A stretch of 64,000 bases of DNA from Streptomyces sp. NBC_00154 (lineage in GTDB: Bacteria > Actinomycetota > Actinomycetes > Streptomycetales > Streptomycetaceae), in contig NZ_JAPEMI010000001.1 in NCBI RefSeq assembly GCF_026342835.1, positions 4,780,501 through 4,844,500 on the forward strand. Reading direction: 5' to 3'. Of this stretch, positions 52,724 to 61,709 are shown one piece after another (position 1 is the stretch's first letter; every line of letters begins with the position of its first letter). The position numbers were made by a program, and so were the translations under genes. Under the pieces are notes generated by a model that was given only the letters and a program-made list of their open reading frames with translations, was not told where the DNA came from and did not search any database.

Positions 52724-52736
52724 AGTACTGCCTACG

Positions 52737-53744
52737 TCACGGTCGGCCGAGGCCGTCCGCGGGGTAGCGGACGCCGATGCGGTCCCGTACCGCATCGAGC
52801 GTCCGCATCACCGCCAGCGAACCGTCCAGCGGCACCAGCGGCGACTCCGTCTCGCCCGCCCGCAGCGCCCGTACCACCTCGGCCTGCTCGAACTGCATCC
52901 CGCTGAGCCCCTCGTCCGACGACCCCGCGGTGAACTCCTCCGGGTCGTGTCCCGGCCGGTGCAGCACGAACCGCTCCGGGTGGAAGAAACCGCGCGGGAA
53001 TTCGATCCGCCCCCGGGTGCCCGTGATCGAGGCGGTCTGCGGGGTGTCCGCGACCAGCGAGCAGCTGAGCAGCGCAGTGGCGCCCGACTCCCAGCCCAGC
53101 AGCATGCCGGTGTTCAGATCGACGCCCTCCGGGGAGAGCAGCGCATCGGCCTGGATCCGGTCCGGCTCACCCAGCAGCAGCTGCGCGAACGACACCGGGT
53201 ACACGCCCAGGTCCAGCAGCGCACCGCCACCCAGCGCCCGGTCCCGCAGCCGGTGGTCGGGACCGAACGGGCCCGCGAGCCCGAAGTCGGCCTGCACGGT
53301 ACGGATGTCGCCGATGGCACCGTCGGCGATCAGCGCGGTCAGCCGCCTGACGACCGGGTTGCAGTACGTCCACATCGCCTCCATCAGGAAGAGGCCACGG
53401 TCCCGGGCGAGCGCCACGAGCTCTTCCGCCTCCCGGGAATTGAGCGTGAACGCCTTCTCGCACAGCACGTGCTTTCCGGCCTTCAGGCAGAGCGCGGTGG
53501 CCTCCCGGTGCGCGGAGTGCGGTGTGGCCACGTACACCACGTCGACCTCGTCGTCCGCGGCGAGCTCGGCCCAGCTGCCGTACGCCCTGGGTATCCCGAA
53601 CCGCTCGGCGAAGGCCTTGGCCGACGTGTCCGTGCGCGAGGCCACGGCCACCACCTCCGTGCCGGGCACCCCCTGCAGGTCAGCGGTGAAGGTCGCGGCG
53701 ATGCCACCCGTAGCCAGCACGCCCCAACGCACGGTCCTGCTCAT
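52737..53744 (-). CDS. Gfo/Idh/MocA-family NAD(P) oxidoreductase
   Basis: 335 residues. Rossmann domain WGVLATGGIAATFTADL, VVYVATPHSAHREATAL and the diagnostic HVLCEKAFTLN; substrate domain with LFLMEAMWTYCNPV and GGGALLDLGVYPVSFAQLL containing the catalytic-type Asp. Likely acts on a sugar or cyclitol, but the family is broad. ATG at 53744 with GGAG upstream. Ends 13 bases from the convergent phoD stop. Confidence 0.92.
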   Translation of the reverse strand: MSRTVRWGVLATGGIAATFTADLQGVPGTEVVAVASRTDTSAKAFAERFGIPRAYGSWAELAADDEVDVVYVATPHSAHREATALCLKAGKHVLCEKAFTLNSREAEELVALARDRGLFLMEAMWTYCNPVVRRLTALIADGAIGDIRTVQADFGLAGPFGPDHRLRDRALGGGALLDLGVYPVSFAQLLLGEPDRIQADALLSPEGVDLNTGMLLGWESGATALLSCSLVADTPQTASITGTRGRIEFPRGFFHPERFVLHRPGHDPEEFTAGSSDEGLSGMQFEQAEVVRALRAGETESPLVPLDGSLAVMRTLDAVRDRIGVRYPADGLGRP

Positions 53745-53823
53745 GCCTGCTCCCAAAAAAGGTCTCGACCACTCCGGCTGAGCTGAGAGCATAGAGGGCG
53801 GATTCAACTATTTGGAGATGAGA

Positions 53824-55119
53824 ATGCCGGAGAGCGGCGTGAGCCGAGCCCAGCACACCCACATACCGACCGACAGGACCGGCATCCGGACCGCGTCCGG
53901 TCCGACCGTCATCGCCGCGGCCCGGCGCACCGGCCTCCTCGTCCTCGGCGGTCTCACCGCGCTTCCGCCGCTTTCCATGGACATGTACCTCCCGGCGCTC
54001 CCCGCGGTCACCGACGCCCTGCACGCCCCCGCCGCCACCGTCCAGCTCACCCTCACCGCCTGCCTCGGCGGCATGGCGCTCGGCCAGGTCGTCGTCGGAC
54101 CGATGAGCGACCGCTGGGGCCGGCGCCGGCCGCTCCTGCTCGGCATGGTCGTCTACGTACTCGCCACCGCCCTCTGCGTCTTCGCGCCCACCACGGAACT
54201 CCTCATCGGCTTCCGCCTCCTGCAGGGACTGGCCGGTGCGGCCGGTATCGTCATCGCCCGGGCCGTGGTCCGTGACATGTACGACGGCGTGGAGATGGCG
54301 CGGTTCTTCTCCACCCTGATGCTGATCTCCGGCGTCGCACCGGTCATCGCGCCACTGATCGGCGGACAGGTGCTGCGGTTCACCGACTGGCGGGGCATCT
54401 TCGCCGTCCTCACGGTTGTCGGCGTGCTGCTCACCCTGGTCGTCTGGAAGTGGCTGCACGAGACGCTGCCGCCGGAGGAACGGCACACCGGCGGCGTCGG
54501 CGACGCGCTGCGCACCATGCGCGGACTCCTCGGCGACCGCACGTTCACCGGCTACATGGTCGCGGGCAGCCTCGCCTTCGCAGCCCTCTTCGCGTACGTG
54601 AGCGCCTCGCCGTTCGTCGTGCAGGAGATCTACGGTGCCTCGCCGCAGACCTTCAGCCTGCTCTTCGGCATCAACTCGATCGGCCTGATCACCGTCGGCC
54701 AGATCAACGGCAAGGTACTGGTGGGCCGGATCAGCCTGGACAAGGCGCTCGGCTTCGGGCTCGCGGTCATCGTGCTGGCCGCGACCGCGCTGCTGCTGAT
54801 GACGTCCGGGGTCTTCGGCGACGTCGGTCTGGTGCCGGTCGCCGCCGGACTCTTCGTACTGATGTCGGCGATGGGGCTGGCGATGCCGAACACCAACGCC
54901 CTGGCCCTGATGCGCACCAAGCACGCCGCGGGTTCCGCCTCGGCGCTGCTCGGTACGTCGTCGTTCCTGATCGGGGCCGTCGCCTCACCGCTCGTCGGTA
55001 TCGCGGGGGACGCGACGGCCGTACCCATGGCGGTTGTCCAGCTGGTGTGCGCGGTCGGTGCCATGGCGTGCTTCCTGGGCCTGTGCCGGCCCTGGCAGCG
55101 CGGTGGCGCAAGGGTTTGA
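53824..55119 (+). CDS. Bcr/CflA-type multidrug efflux transporter (12 TM)
   Basis: About 431 residues. After a 35-residue cytoplasmic leader there are 12 membrane helices with DHA1 motifs: PLSMDMYLPALPAVTDAL, VVGPMSDRWGRRRPLLLG (motif A) and GFRLLQGLAGAAGIVIARAV. Fits the Bcr/CflA drug and dipeptide exporters. Of three in-frame starts (TTG 53812, ATG 53818, ATG 53824) only 53824 has a correctly spaced GGAG. Confidence 0.91.
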   Translation: MPESGVSRAQHTHIPTDRTGIRTASGPTVIAAARRTGLLVLGGLTALPPLSMDMYLPALPAVTDALHAPAATVQLTLTACLGGMALGQVVVGPMSDRWGRRRPLLLGMVVYVLATALCVFAPTTELLIGFRLLQGLAGAAGIVIARAVVRDMYDGVEMARFFSTLMLISGVAPVIAPLIGGQVLRFTDWRGIFAVLTVVGVLLTLVVWKWLHETLPPEERHTGGVGDALRTMRGLLGDRTFTGYMVAGSLAFAALFAYVSASPFVVQEIYGASPQTFSLLFGINSIGLITVGQINGKVLVGRISLDKALGFGLAVIVLAATALLLMTSGVFGDVGLVPVAAGLFVLMSAMGLAMPNTNALALMRTKHAAGSASALLGTSSFLIGAVASPLVGIAGDATAVPMAVVQLVCAVGAMACFLGLCRPWQRGGARV

Positions 55120-55178
55120 GCAAAGACCCTCGAGCCACTCGCCCAGGGGTGTCCGGGCCGTGATCCGCCCGGCACCCT

Positions 55179-56513
55179 CTAGCGGTCGGCGCGCGGGTAG
55201 CCGAGCAGATGCAGCCGGTCCAGTTCGTCCGTCCACCGGAACACGCCGACCCCCGCCGCGGCCTCCGTGGCCGGCAGCCGCACATTCGCGGGCAGCGCCT
55301 CCGGCACCCCGCTGGTGACCTCGACCTGGGCCGGACGGCCGCGGCCGGCCAGCACGTCCGCCGCGTTGCGTCCGGGCGTCGCGCCGTACGCGGTGCCCTC
55401 GTCCGTCACGGAGACCAGGGTCAGCGGCTTCGATCCGTCCGTCGCCTCGAGACAGAACCCCTTCTTCGTCTCCAGGTCGAAGGCGAGGTTCCCGGCCACC
55501 AGGTACGTCCGCGAGGGCGACATGACGGCCTGCGGATACTGGCCCGGCTTGATCGCCACCTTGTGGCACTCCACCGTGGCCACCGGCTTCCCCGTCTCCG
55601 CGTCGTGCACCGCCCACAGGTCATGGGTCGTCGCCCGCTTCTGGCCCTTCGCGAGCTGCCACTTCGCCAGAACCCAGCCGGGGGCCACCGACGTCGGGAT
55701 CCCGCTGGAACGGTCGGTGCCCTTCGGGGCGACATTCCGGCTGAACCAGCCGCCCTGCACCCAGAACTCCCGTGCGCCGCTGACCAGCAGGCCCTTCGTG
55801 GTCAGTCCGAACACCTCGGTGAGCTGCCTGCAGGACGGGCAGCCCTTCGGGTACTTCAGCGCCGTGGGGGCGATCTTCGTGATCCGGCCGCTCGCCGGGT
55901 CGACCAGCACGCTGTTGGTGCGGCCGTCGCTGATCAGGATGCCGGGTCCGCTGGTGTCGACGGTCGGTGCGGAGTTCCACGGCACCTCGATGCGCTGCCG
56001 GGAGCCGTCCGTCGCGTTGTAGACATCGAGGGAGACGATCGTGTCGGCCGGGGTCAGGGCGTTCACGCCGACCTTCCCGTACGCCCACGTGACGAAATAC
56101 TCCACGTCGTCCTTGGTGACCAGGAGCAGCTTCGGGAAGTGCTTCGAGGCCGGCGGCCGCCAGTTCTCGCCCTTCCAGCCGGCCTTCCCGGTCTCCGAGT
56201 CGATGGTCTCCAGCCGGTACTGGTTGTCGGAGACCCGCAGCAGATAGGCGAGGCGACCTGTCGTCCGGGAGATCGCGTAGTCGGGCGAGGTGTTGATGAG
56301 CTCCCAGCCGCGTCGGGTCGTGTACGCGGGGGGAACGGTGAGCTGCGTCGCCGGGCCCGTACCCGTCCGGACCGGCTTCTTCGGCCCGCCGTCGCCCTTG
56401 TCCCCCTCGCCCTCGTTCCCTTTCCCCCCGGCACCGCAGGTGGCCAGCAGAAGCAGCAGGGCAAGCACCAGCACCCCGGCGACCAGAGTCAGGCGCACGA
56501 TCTTCTGTCGCAT
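55179..56513 (-). CDS. Membrane-anchored beta-propeller-like protein
   Basis: About 444 residues. An N-terminal membrane segment (VRLTLVAGVLVLALLLLLA) ending LATC is either a lipobox variant or a simple anchor; a charged Gly/Lys linker follows, then an extracellular domain of repeated beta segments (GRLAYLLRVSDNQYRLETID, DTIVSLDVYNATDG, LLVSGAREFWVQGG, YLVAGNLAFDLETK) typical of PQQ/WD-like propellers. Function unknown. ATG 56513 has GAGGGG upstream; ATG 56531 is the alternative. Confidence 0.78.
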   Translation of the reverse strand: MRQKIVRLTLVAGVLVLALLLLLATCGAGGKGNEGEGDKGDGGPKKPVRTGTGPATQLTVPPAYTTRRGWELINTSPDYAISRTTGRLAYLLRVSDNQYRLETIDSETGKAGWKGENWRPPASKHFPKLLLVTKDDVEYFVTWAYGKVGVNALTPADTIVSLDVYNATDGSRQRIEVPWNSAPTVDTSGPGILISDGRTNSVLVDPASGRITKIAPTALKYPKGCPSCRQLTEVFGLTTKGLLVSGAREFWVQGGWFSRNVAPKGTDRSSGIPTSVAPGWVLAKWQLAKGQKRATTHDLWAVHDAETGKPVATVECHKVAIKPGQYPQAVMSPSRTYLVAGNLAFDLETKKGFCLEATDGSKPLTLVSVTDEGTAYGATPGRNAADVLAGRGRPAQVEVTSGVPEALPANVRLPATEAAAGVGVFRWTDELDRLHLLGYPRADR

Positions 56514-56695
56514 GGTCCCCTCGATGAGCATTTCCGACCCCACGTGAGCATTCCTGACCTCGCGCCGATCAGCGTAGCAACTGGCCCAGACTCCCAGGCA
56601 GTTGAGCTCGGCGGCCGTGGTGCGGGGGCCGACTGCGGGCGACGGTGCGCCGGACGGGACAGGCACCGGCCGGAGAACGGCCGGTGGTATCCGCC

Positions 56696-56701
56696 TACAA
56701 T
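56696..56701 (+). promoter_or_regulatory. -10 element predicting a leaderless transcript
   Basis: TACAAT ends seven bases before the GTG of the Rsm22 gene and no ribosome site is present. Transcription would start at or within a base or so of the GTG, giving a leaderless mRNA. No convincing -35 is visible. Confidence 0.6.
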
Positions 56702-56708
56702 TTTTTCG

Positions 56709-57707
56709 GTGAACGTCACCCTCTCCACCGCGGAAGCCCTGCGCGCGGCGCTGGCCGGACTCCTCGACGGGCTGCCGCCCAAGCAGGCCGCGCAGGCTGT
56801 CGACCGGCTCATCGCCAATTACCGGGGGACCACCCCGACCGATGCCCCGGTGCTCCGCGACCGCTCCGATGTCGCCGCGTACGCCGCGTACCGGATGCCC
56901 GCGACCTTCGAAGCGGTACGGTCCGCCCTCGCCGCCCTGCGCGAGGCCGCCCCGGAGTGGGCACCCGCCACCCACACCGACATCGGCGGCGGCACCGGAG
57001 CGGCGAGCTGGGCCGTGGCCGGGGCCTGGGAGGGGCACCGGACGACCGTCCTCGACTGGGCCGAGCCCGCCCTCGTCCTCGGCCGGGAGCTGGCCGATGC
57101 CTCCGGTGTCGAGGCCCTGCGCACCGCCGACTGGCGGCGAGCCCGGATCGGTGCGGGTCTGGAGCTCGACGCCACGGACCTGGTGACCGTCAGCTACGTA
57201 CTGGGGGAGCTGACGGCGGCCGCCCGCACCGCCCTCGTCGACACGGCCGCGGCCGCCGCGCAGGCCGTCGTGATCGTCGAGCCCGGTACCCCCGACGGGT
57301 ACGCCCGCATCATCGAGGCCCGCGACCGGCTGATCGCCGCCGGGCTGACGGTCGCCGCGCCGTGCCCGCACAGCGAGGCGTGCCCCATCGAGCCGGGCAC
57401 CGACTGGTGCCACTTCTCGGCCCGGGTCAGCCGCTCCTCGCTGCACCGGCAGGTGAAGGGCGGATCGTTGCCGTACGAGGACGAGAAGTTCAGCTATGTC
57501 GTGGCGACCCGCTTCGCCACCGAGCCGGTACTCGCCCGGGTGACCCGCAAGCCGCAGATCCGCAAGGGGCAGGTGCTGCTGGACCTCTGCACCCGGGACG
57601 AGGCACTGAAGCGCTCCACGGTCACCAAGCGGCACGGCGAGCTGTACCGGGCCGCCCGGGACATCGCGTGGGGCGACGCATGGCCGCCCCCCGGTGACGA
57701 CGCCTAG
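56709..57707 (+). CDS. Rsm22-family ribosomal small-subunit methyltransferase
   Basis: 332 residues. SAM-binding motif HTDIGGGTGAASWA and VVIVEPGTPDGYARIIEARD; cysteines in PCPHSEACP, DWCHFSARVS and LDLCTRDE match the four-Cys iron-sulfur or zinc site of mitochondrial Rsm22 (METTL17). The family binds or methylates the small ribosomal subunit during assembly. Likely leaderless, starting at GTG 56709. Confidence 0.88.
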   Translation: MNVTLSTAEALRAALAGLLDGLPPKQAAQAVDRLIANYRGTTPTDAPVLRDRSDVAAYAAYRMPATFEAVRSALAALREAAPEWAPATHTDIGGGTGAASWAVAGAWEGHRTTVLDWAEPALVLGRELADASGVEALRTADWRRARIGAGLELDATDLVTVSYVLGELTAAARTALVDTAAAAAQAVVIVEPGTPDGYARIIEARDRLIAAGLTVAAPCPHSEACPIEPGTDWCHFSARVSRSSLHRQVKGGSLPYEDEKFSYVVATRFATEPVLARVTRKPQIRKGQVLLDLCTRDEALKRSTVTKRHGELYRAARDIAWGDAWPPPGDDA

Positions 57708-57714
57708 AGCCTCG

Positions 57715-57734
57715 CTTCCGGATCAGGCCGGAAG
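57715..57734. terminator. Short hairpin between convergent genes
   Basis: CTTCCGG and CCGGAAG (7-base stem, 6-base loop) separate the convergent Rsm22 and amidinohydrolase genes, which are only 34 bases apart. Confidence 0.5.
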
Positions 57735-57741
57735 AAAGACC

Positions 57742-58581
57742 CTAGGCGCGCAGCTCCTGGGTGCAGCACTTCACGCTGCCGCCGCCCTTGAGCAGCTCGC
57801 TCAGGTCCATCGGGACCGGTTCGAAGCCGCGTGCCCGCAGCGGGTCGAAGAGGCCCGCGGCGCCCTGGGGCACCAGCACATGGAGGCCGTCGCTGACCGC
57901 GTTCAGCCCGAGCGCCGCGGCGTCCGCCTCCTCGGCTGTCAACGCGTCGGGGAAGAGCCGCCTCAGTACGGAGCGGCTGCCCGGCGAGAAGGCGCCCGGG
58001 TAGTACATGATCTCGTCGCCCGCCTCGTCGAGCACACACAGCGCCGTGTCCAGGTGGTAGTAGCGCGGGTCCACCAGGTCGAGCCCGATCACCGGCCGTC
58101 CGAAGAACTCCTGTGCCTCGTCGTGCGAGAGCGGACTGGACCGGAAGCCGCGCCCGGCCAGGAGGTACGACGAGGTGACCGCGAAATCGCCCTCGCCCTC
58201 GTTGACATGGGCCGGCTCATGGATTTCGGTGAAGCCGTGGTCCCGGAACCAGTCCCGGTGCGCCTCGGCCTCGGGGTACCGCTCCTGGTACGCGAACCGG
58301 GCGCCCAGCACCCGGCCGTCCACGACGGTGGCGCCATTGGCGGCGAAGACCATGTCGGGCAGGTCGGGACGCGGGGTGAGCAGCTCGACGGTGTGGCCGA
58401 GCGCCCGGTAGCGGTCGCGCAGGTCCTCCCACTGGGCCTGGGCCAGCTGCAGATCGACCGGCTTGCTCGGGTCCATCCAAGGGTTGATGGAGTACGTGAC
58501 CTCGAAATGGGTCGGGGCGCACATCAGGTAGCGGCGCGGGGTCGCTTCACGAAGCGATGAGGGTGTGGCTTCACGAGGCAA
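57742..58581 (-). CDS. Dimethylarginine dimethylaminohydrolase-like amidinohydrolase
   Basis: 279 residues of the amidinotransferase/DDAH fold: YLMCAPTHFEVTYSINPWM, PDLPDMVFAANGATVVDGRV, NEGEGDFAV, YYHLDTALCVLD with the active His, and the catalytic Cys in GGSVKCCTQEL near the C-terminus. Probably converts methylated arginine to citrulline, or ornithine-type deamination. The start is TTG at 58581, with GAGGAG six bases upstream. Length matches bacterial DDAH. Confidence 0.91.
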   Translation of the reverse strand: MPREATPSSLREATPRRYLMCAPTHFEVTYSINPWMDPSKPVDLQLAQAQWEDLRDRYRALGHTVELLTPRPDLPDMVFAANGATVVDGRVLGARFAYQERYPEAEAHRDWFRDHGFTEIHEPAHVNEGEGDFAVTSSYLLAGRGFRSSPLSHDEAQEFFGRPVIGLDLVDPRYYHLDTALCVLDEAGDEIMYYPGAFSPGSRSVLRRLFPDALTAEEADAAALGLNAVSDGLHVLVPQGAAGLFDPLRARGFEPVPMDLSELLKGGGSVKCCTQELRA

Positions 58582-58922
58582 TGGGGGCTCCTCACGGACA
58601 GCAGGGGTGGCCTGCGGACAGTCGGGGCTCGCACGGGTCTGTGCGTGAGCCCATGGTGCGCCGTGCGGGGCGACCGCGCAGTAAACCGATCGGGTGGTTG
58701 TACGGGCGGCTCGGTAACGATTACGCAGAGGCGCCGATGTGCTACGTCCCGTCCCGCTCCGCCGACGGATGCCTCCCGAGCCACACCTGCCATTTCAGGC
58801 CAATTATTGGCATAGTGCCCAGCTCAGTGCGCCGGTCCACGCACCCCGCTTGAGAACTCTGGCCACCCGAGGCGCAGGATGGTGGGACCATAGGCAGGGG
58901 CAACGCTGAGGTAAGGGGATTG
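58582..58922. promoter_or_regulatory. Divergent spacer with a short AT-rich palindrome
   Basis: 341 bases without a gene between the divergent amidinohydrolase and prim-pol genes. GCCAAT-T-ATTGGC (58799-58811) is a perfect inverted repeat directly followed by CATAGT, a possible -10 for the rightward gene. Nothing else recognised. Confidence 0.45.
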
Positions 58923-59669
58923 ATGGGCGCCGATTTCGGCCGTTCTCGCGGCACAGAGAGCAAGTTTTCCCAATGGTTTCGCCGACGACCCAAACCGCAG
59001 GACAGCGACGTCGACGACACCGCACGGGAGGCGCTGCTCCTCGCTGTCGCCGAAGCCGGAATGCCCATCGCGCCCGCCGCCCACCCGGTCGGCTACCGAT
59101 GTTCGTGCGAACGCATCGGCTGTCCCACCCCCGCCCGGCATCCCATCTCGTTCGCCTGGCAGACGCAGTCCACCACCGACAGTGCCCAGATCGAGCGCTG
59201 GGCCCGCAGTCAGCCGCAGGCCAACTTCATCACCGCGACCGGCATGATCCACGACGTCCTCGACGTGCCGTTGACCGCGGGCAAGCAGGCTCTGGAGCGG
59301 CTCCTCGCCGCGGACATCGACGTCGGCCCGGTGGCCGTCTCCGGCGACGACCGGATGCTCTTCTTCACCGCCACCCGCGGCACTCCCGAGGACGAGGACG
59401 AGTGGTGGCCCTGCGAGCTGGACTGCCATCCCGAGACCATGGACGAGCATCCGGGGATGCGCTGGCACTGCCGCGGAAGCTACGTACTCCTGCCGCCCGC
59501 CATGCTCCCCGGTGAGCTGGACGTGCACTGGGTCCGCGGTCCGGAGAACCCGCTGCCGGACCCGCTGACGCTGCTGGAGACGCTCACCGACGCCTGCGCG
59601 CAGTACGCCGACACGGCGGACCAGAGCGATCTCGACCACGACTCGGTGGCCTGGCCGCTCAGCCGCTGA
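58923..59669 (+). CDS. Prim-pol (bifunctional primase/polymerase N-terminal) domain protein
   Basis: 248 residues consisting of a single prim-pol-like domain: REALLLAVAEAGMPIAPAAH, cysteines in YRCSCERIGCPTPARHP, FAWQTQSTTDSAQIERWARS, then HVW-type WEVVALPP-like HCRGSYVLLPPA. There is no helicase half, and the catalytic acid pair is not obvious (DVLDVP is the best candidate), so it may be a non-replicative or regulatory member common in streptomycetes. AAGGGG ribosome site upstream of ATG. Confidence 0.82.
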   Translation: MGADFGRSRGTESKFSQWFRRRPKPQDSDVDDTAREALLLAVAEAGMPIAPAAHPVGYRCSCERIGCPTPARHPISFAWQTQSTTDSAQIERWARSQPQANFITATGMIHDVLDVPLTAGKQALERLLAADIDVGPVAVSGDDRMLFFTATRGTPEDEDEWWPCELDCHPETMDEHPGMRWHCRGSYVLLPPAMLPGELDVHWVRGPENPLPDPLTLLETLTDACAQYADTADQSDLDHDSVAWPLSR

Positions 59670-59719
59670 GATCCCCCGCAGCGGAAGTACGGGGAGCCGG
59701 GGACATGGGGCCTCACGAG

Positions 59720-59786
59720 CCCTGTTCCACGAGCAGCGCGAACCCTGTAGCACGGGCAGCGCGACCCTGTACCACAGGCAGCGGGG
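59720..59786. repeat. Three imperfect 22-bp tandem repeats
   Basis: Units start at 59720, 59743 and 59765: CCCTGTTCCACGAGCAGCGC, CCCTGTAGCACGGGCAGCGC and CCCTGTACCACAGGCAGCGG (first 20 bases each). They lie between the convergent prim-pol and lipoprotein genes; each unit also has weak internal dyad symmetry (CTGTnnCAC). Confidence 0.85.
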
Positions 59787-59836
59787 GAAGGCTCCCGGCA
59801 GAACGGGACGCCGCTCACGGCAGCGCGCGACCGCGC

Positions 59837-60832
59837 CTACGAGCCCTTCGCCGCCGTGAGTCCCGGCAGCCGGTTCAGCACGATCACCTTGGCGCCCTTC
59901 CCGGCGCCCTTCTTGGGGACGTACACCAGCTGGCTGGAGACCCGCTCCTTGGTGAGGGTGGTCTTCACCTCGCCGGTCAGCAGCGCCTGCACATCCGCGT
60001 TGACCGGCGGACGCAGTCCCTTCGCCGCGGTCTGCTGCTCGAAGTGCTTGCTGCTGAAGAAGACCAGCGCCCCGCCGTCCTCCGTCTCCAGGCCGAGCGG
60101 ACCGAACATACCGCTGTCCAGCGGCTGGTCGATGAACTGGAAGGAGAAGCCCGCCCGTCGGCTGTTTCTGCGTTCGTTCCGCCAGGCCGAGGTGGCGACC
60201 CCGGGGGCGAACACGTCCGGCGTGCCCTTCTGCAGGTACTGCGTGTACTGCGTGCTCAAGTCCTTCGGCGCCACGGTCAGTTCGGTGCTGTCCGCGGTGA
60301 CCGGCCGGGCCCGCCCGTCGCCGTCCTTCGCGAACGCGGGCAGCTCGGACGGCGTCACGACCGCGAGATACGACGCCCTCCAGACCGCGTCGGGACCGGT
60401 CCGGACGAAGACGATCAGCCAGCTGGTGTCCTGCTTCCCGCTGTCCTGGTCGCGGTTGGAGTCGGTGTTCGCGAGGAACCAGCGCGGCCAGCCGGCCTTC
60501 TTCGGGATGAGATACGTGGCGTCGGTCAGCTCCAGCGGCCGGTGGTTCGCGTTGCCGTTGGGGTTGTTCTTCTGCCGCGCCCGCAGACCGGCCTGGTTGA
60601 TCGCACCGAGGGAACCGGTGACCCGGTCCGCGTCCAACGCAGGGTCGTAGGCCTTGTCCGCCGCGTTGTACGCGGTAGTGAAGTCCGTAAGGGCCTTCGC
60701 GGCCTCAGACTTCGTCGCCGCCGGTACGACTTCCAGCTCGCCGTGCACCGTCACGCACCCGCTCGCCGTCATGCTCAGCACCGTCGCTGTCACGAGCCCC
60801 GTCGCCAGCCGAATCGGCCTCAGACTTCTCAT
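59837..60832 (-). CDS. Uncharacterised lipoprotein following efeU
   Basis: 331 residues with a lipoprotein signal (SLRPIRLATGLVTATVLSMT, lipobox ASGC near residue 26). The mature part is a mixed alpha/beta extracellular domain (ALTDFTTAYNAADKAYDPAL, SWLIVFVRTGPDAVWRASY, GALVFFSSKHFEQQTAA) of unknown function, possibly NTF2-like at its start. Its first 128 bases overlap the 3' end of efeU in another frame, implying co-translation with the iron transporter operon. A role in iron handling is only a guess. Confidence 0.82.
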   Translation of the reverse strand: MRSLRPIRLATGLVTATVLSMTASGCVTVHGELEVVPAATKSEAAKALTDFTTAYNAADKAYDPALDADRVTGSLGAINQAGLRARQKNNPNGNANHRPLELTDATYLIPKKAGWPRWFLANTDSNRDQDSGKQDTSWLIVFVRTGPDAVWRASYLAVVTPSELPAFAKDGDGRARPVTADSTELTVAPKDLSTQYTQYLQKGTPDVFAPGVATSAWRNERRNSRRAGFSFQFIDQPLDSGMFGPLGLETEDGGALVFFSSKHFEQQTAAKGLRPPVNADVQALLTGEVKTTLTKERVSSQLVYVPKKGAGKGAKVIVLNRLPGLTAAKGS

Positions 60833-61676
60833 CCGTTGCTTTCTGCGCCTTCTGATCCGTCGCCCCCACTGACCGTCCGAACCCTACCGGGGCGAGGAAC
60901 AGCGCGAGAGTGGGGATCAGATAGAGCGCCCACACCGTGACCTGAAGAACGGTCGGATCGGGCTGGAAGTTGAAGGTGCCCTTCAGCAGCGTTCCGTACC
61001 AGCTGTCCGGCGGGATGGTGGCGCTGATGTCGAACGCCCGGTTCTGCAGACCGCCGAGGAACTCGGCCTCCTGCAGATCGTGGACGCCGTACGCGAGCAC
61101 GCCCGCCGCGACGACGACCAGCATGCCGCCGGTCCAGGTGAAGAACTTCGCCAGGTTGATCCGCAGTGCACCGCGGTAGAACAGCCAGCCCAGCACCACG
61201 GCCGTGGCGATCCCGAGCAGCGCACCGATCATCGGATGCCAGCCGTCGTCCGCGGCATGCACCGCACGCCAGACGAACAGAGAGGTCTCGAGCCCCTCCC
61301 GGCCGACGGCGAGGAGCGCCGTGGCGACCAGCGCGCCGGTGCCCATCGCGAGCGCCGCGTCGAGCTTGCCGTGCAGCTCCGCCTTCAGATGCCGCGCGGT
61401 GCGCCGCATCCAGAACACCATCCACGTGACCAGGCCGACCGAGACGATCGACAGCGAACCGCCGAGCGCCTCCTGCGCCTTGAACGTCATCTCCTGCGAG
61501 CCGAATTCGAGACCCGCGCCGAACGCCAGGCTGACGACGACCGCGATGCCGACCCCGACCCAGATCGGCAGCAGCTTGCTCCGGTTGCCGGTCTTCACCA
61601 GATAGGCGATGAGGATGCAGACGACCAGGCTGGCCTCAAGGCCCTCGCGCAGGCCGATCAGGAAGTTGCTGAACAC
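60705..61676 (-). CDS. efeU: EfeU/FTR1-type iron permease
   Basis: 323 residues, seven membrane helices, with the two iron-binding REGLE motifs of FTR1 permeases: LIGLREGLEASLVV and AVGREGLETSLFVW. It imports iron delivered by EfeO and EfeB. The last 50 residues (after FLAPVGFGRSVG) are a hydrophilic Asp/Glu/Lys/Arg tail, unusual for the family, and are encoded by the region that also codes the lipoprotein N-terminus. Follows efeB by 33 bases. Confidence 0.94.
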   Translation of the reverse strand: MFSNFLIGLREGLEASLVVCILIAYLVKTGNRSKLLPIWVGVGIAVVVSLAFGAGLEFGSQEMTFKAQEALGGSLSIVSVGLVTWMVFWMRRTARHLKAELHGKLDAALAMGTGALVATALLAVGREGLETSLFVWRAVHAADDGWHPMIGALLGIATAVVLGWLFYRGALRINLAKFFTWTGGMLVVVAAGVLAYGVHDLQEAEFLGGLQNRAFDISATIPPDSWYGTLLKGTFNFQPDPTVLQVTVWALYLIPTLALFLAPVGFGRSVGATDQKAQKATDEKSEADSAGDGARDSDGAEHDGERVRDGARRAGSRTGGDEV

Positions 61677-61709
61677 GTTTCGGTTCTCCTTTTTCCGCTT
61701 CGAGTCCCG

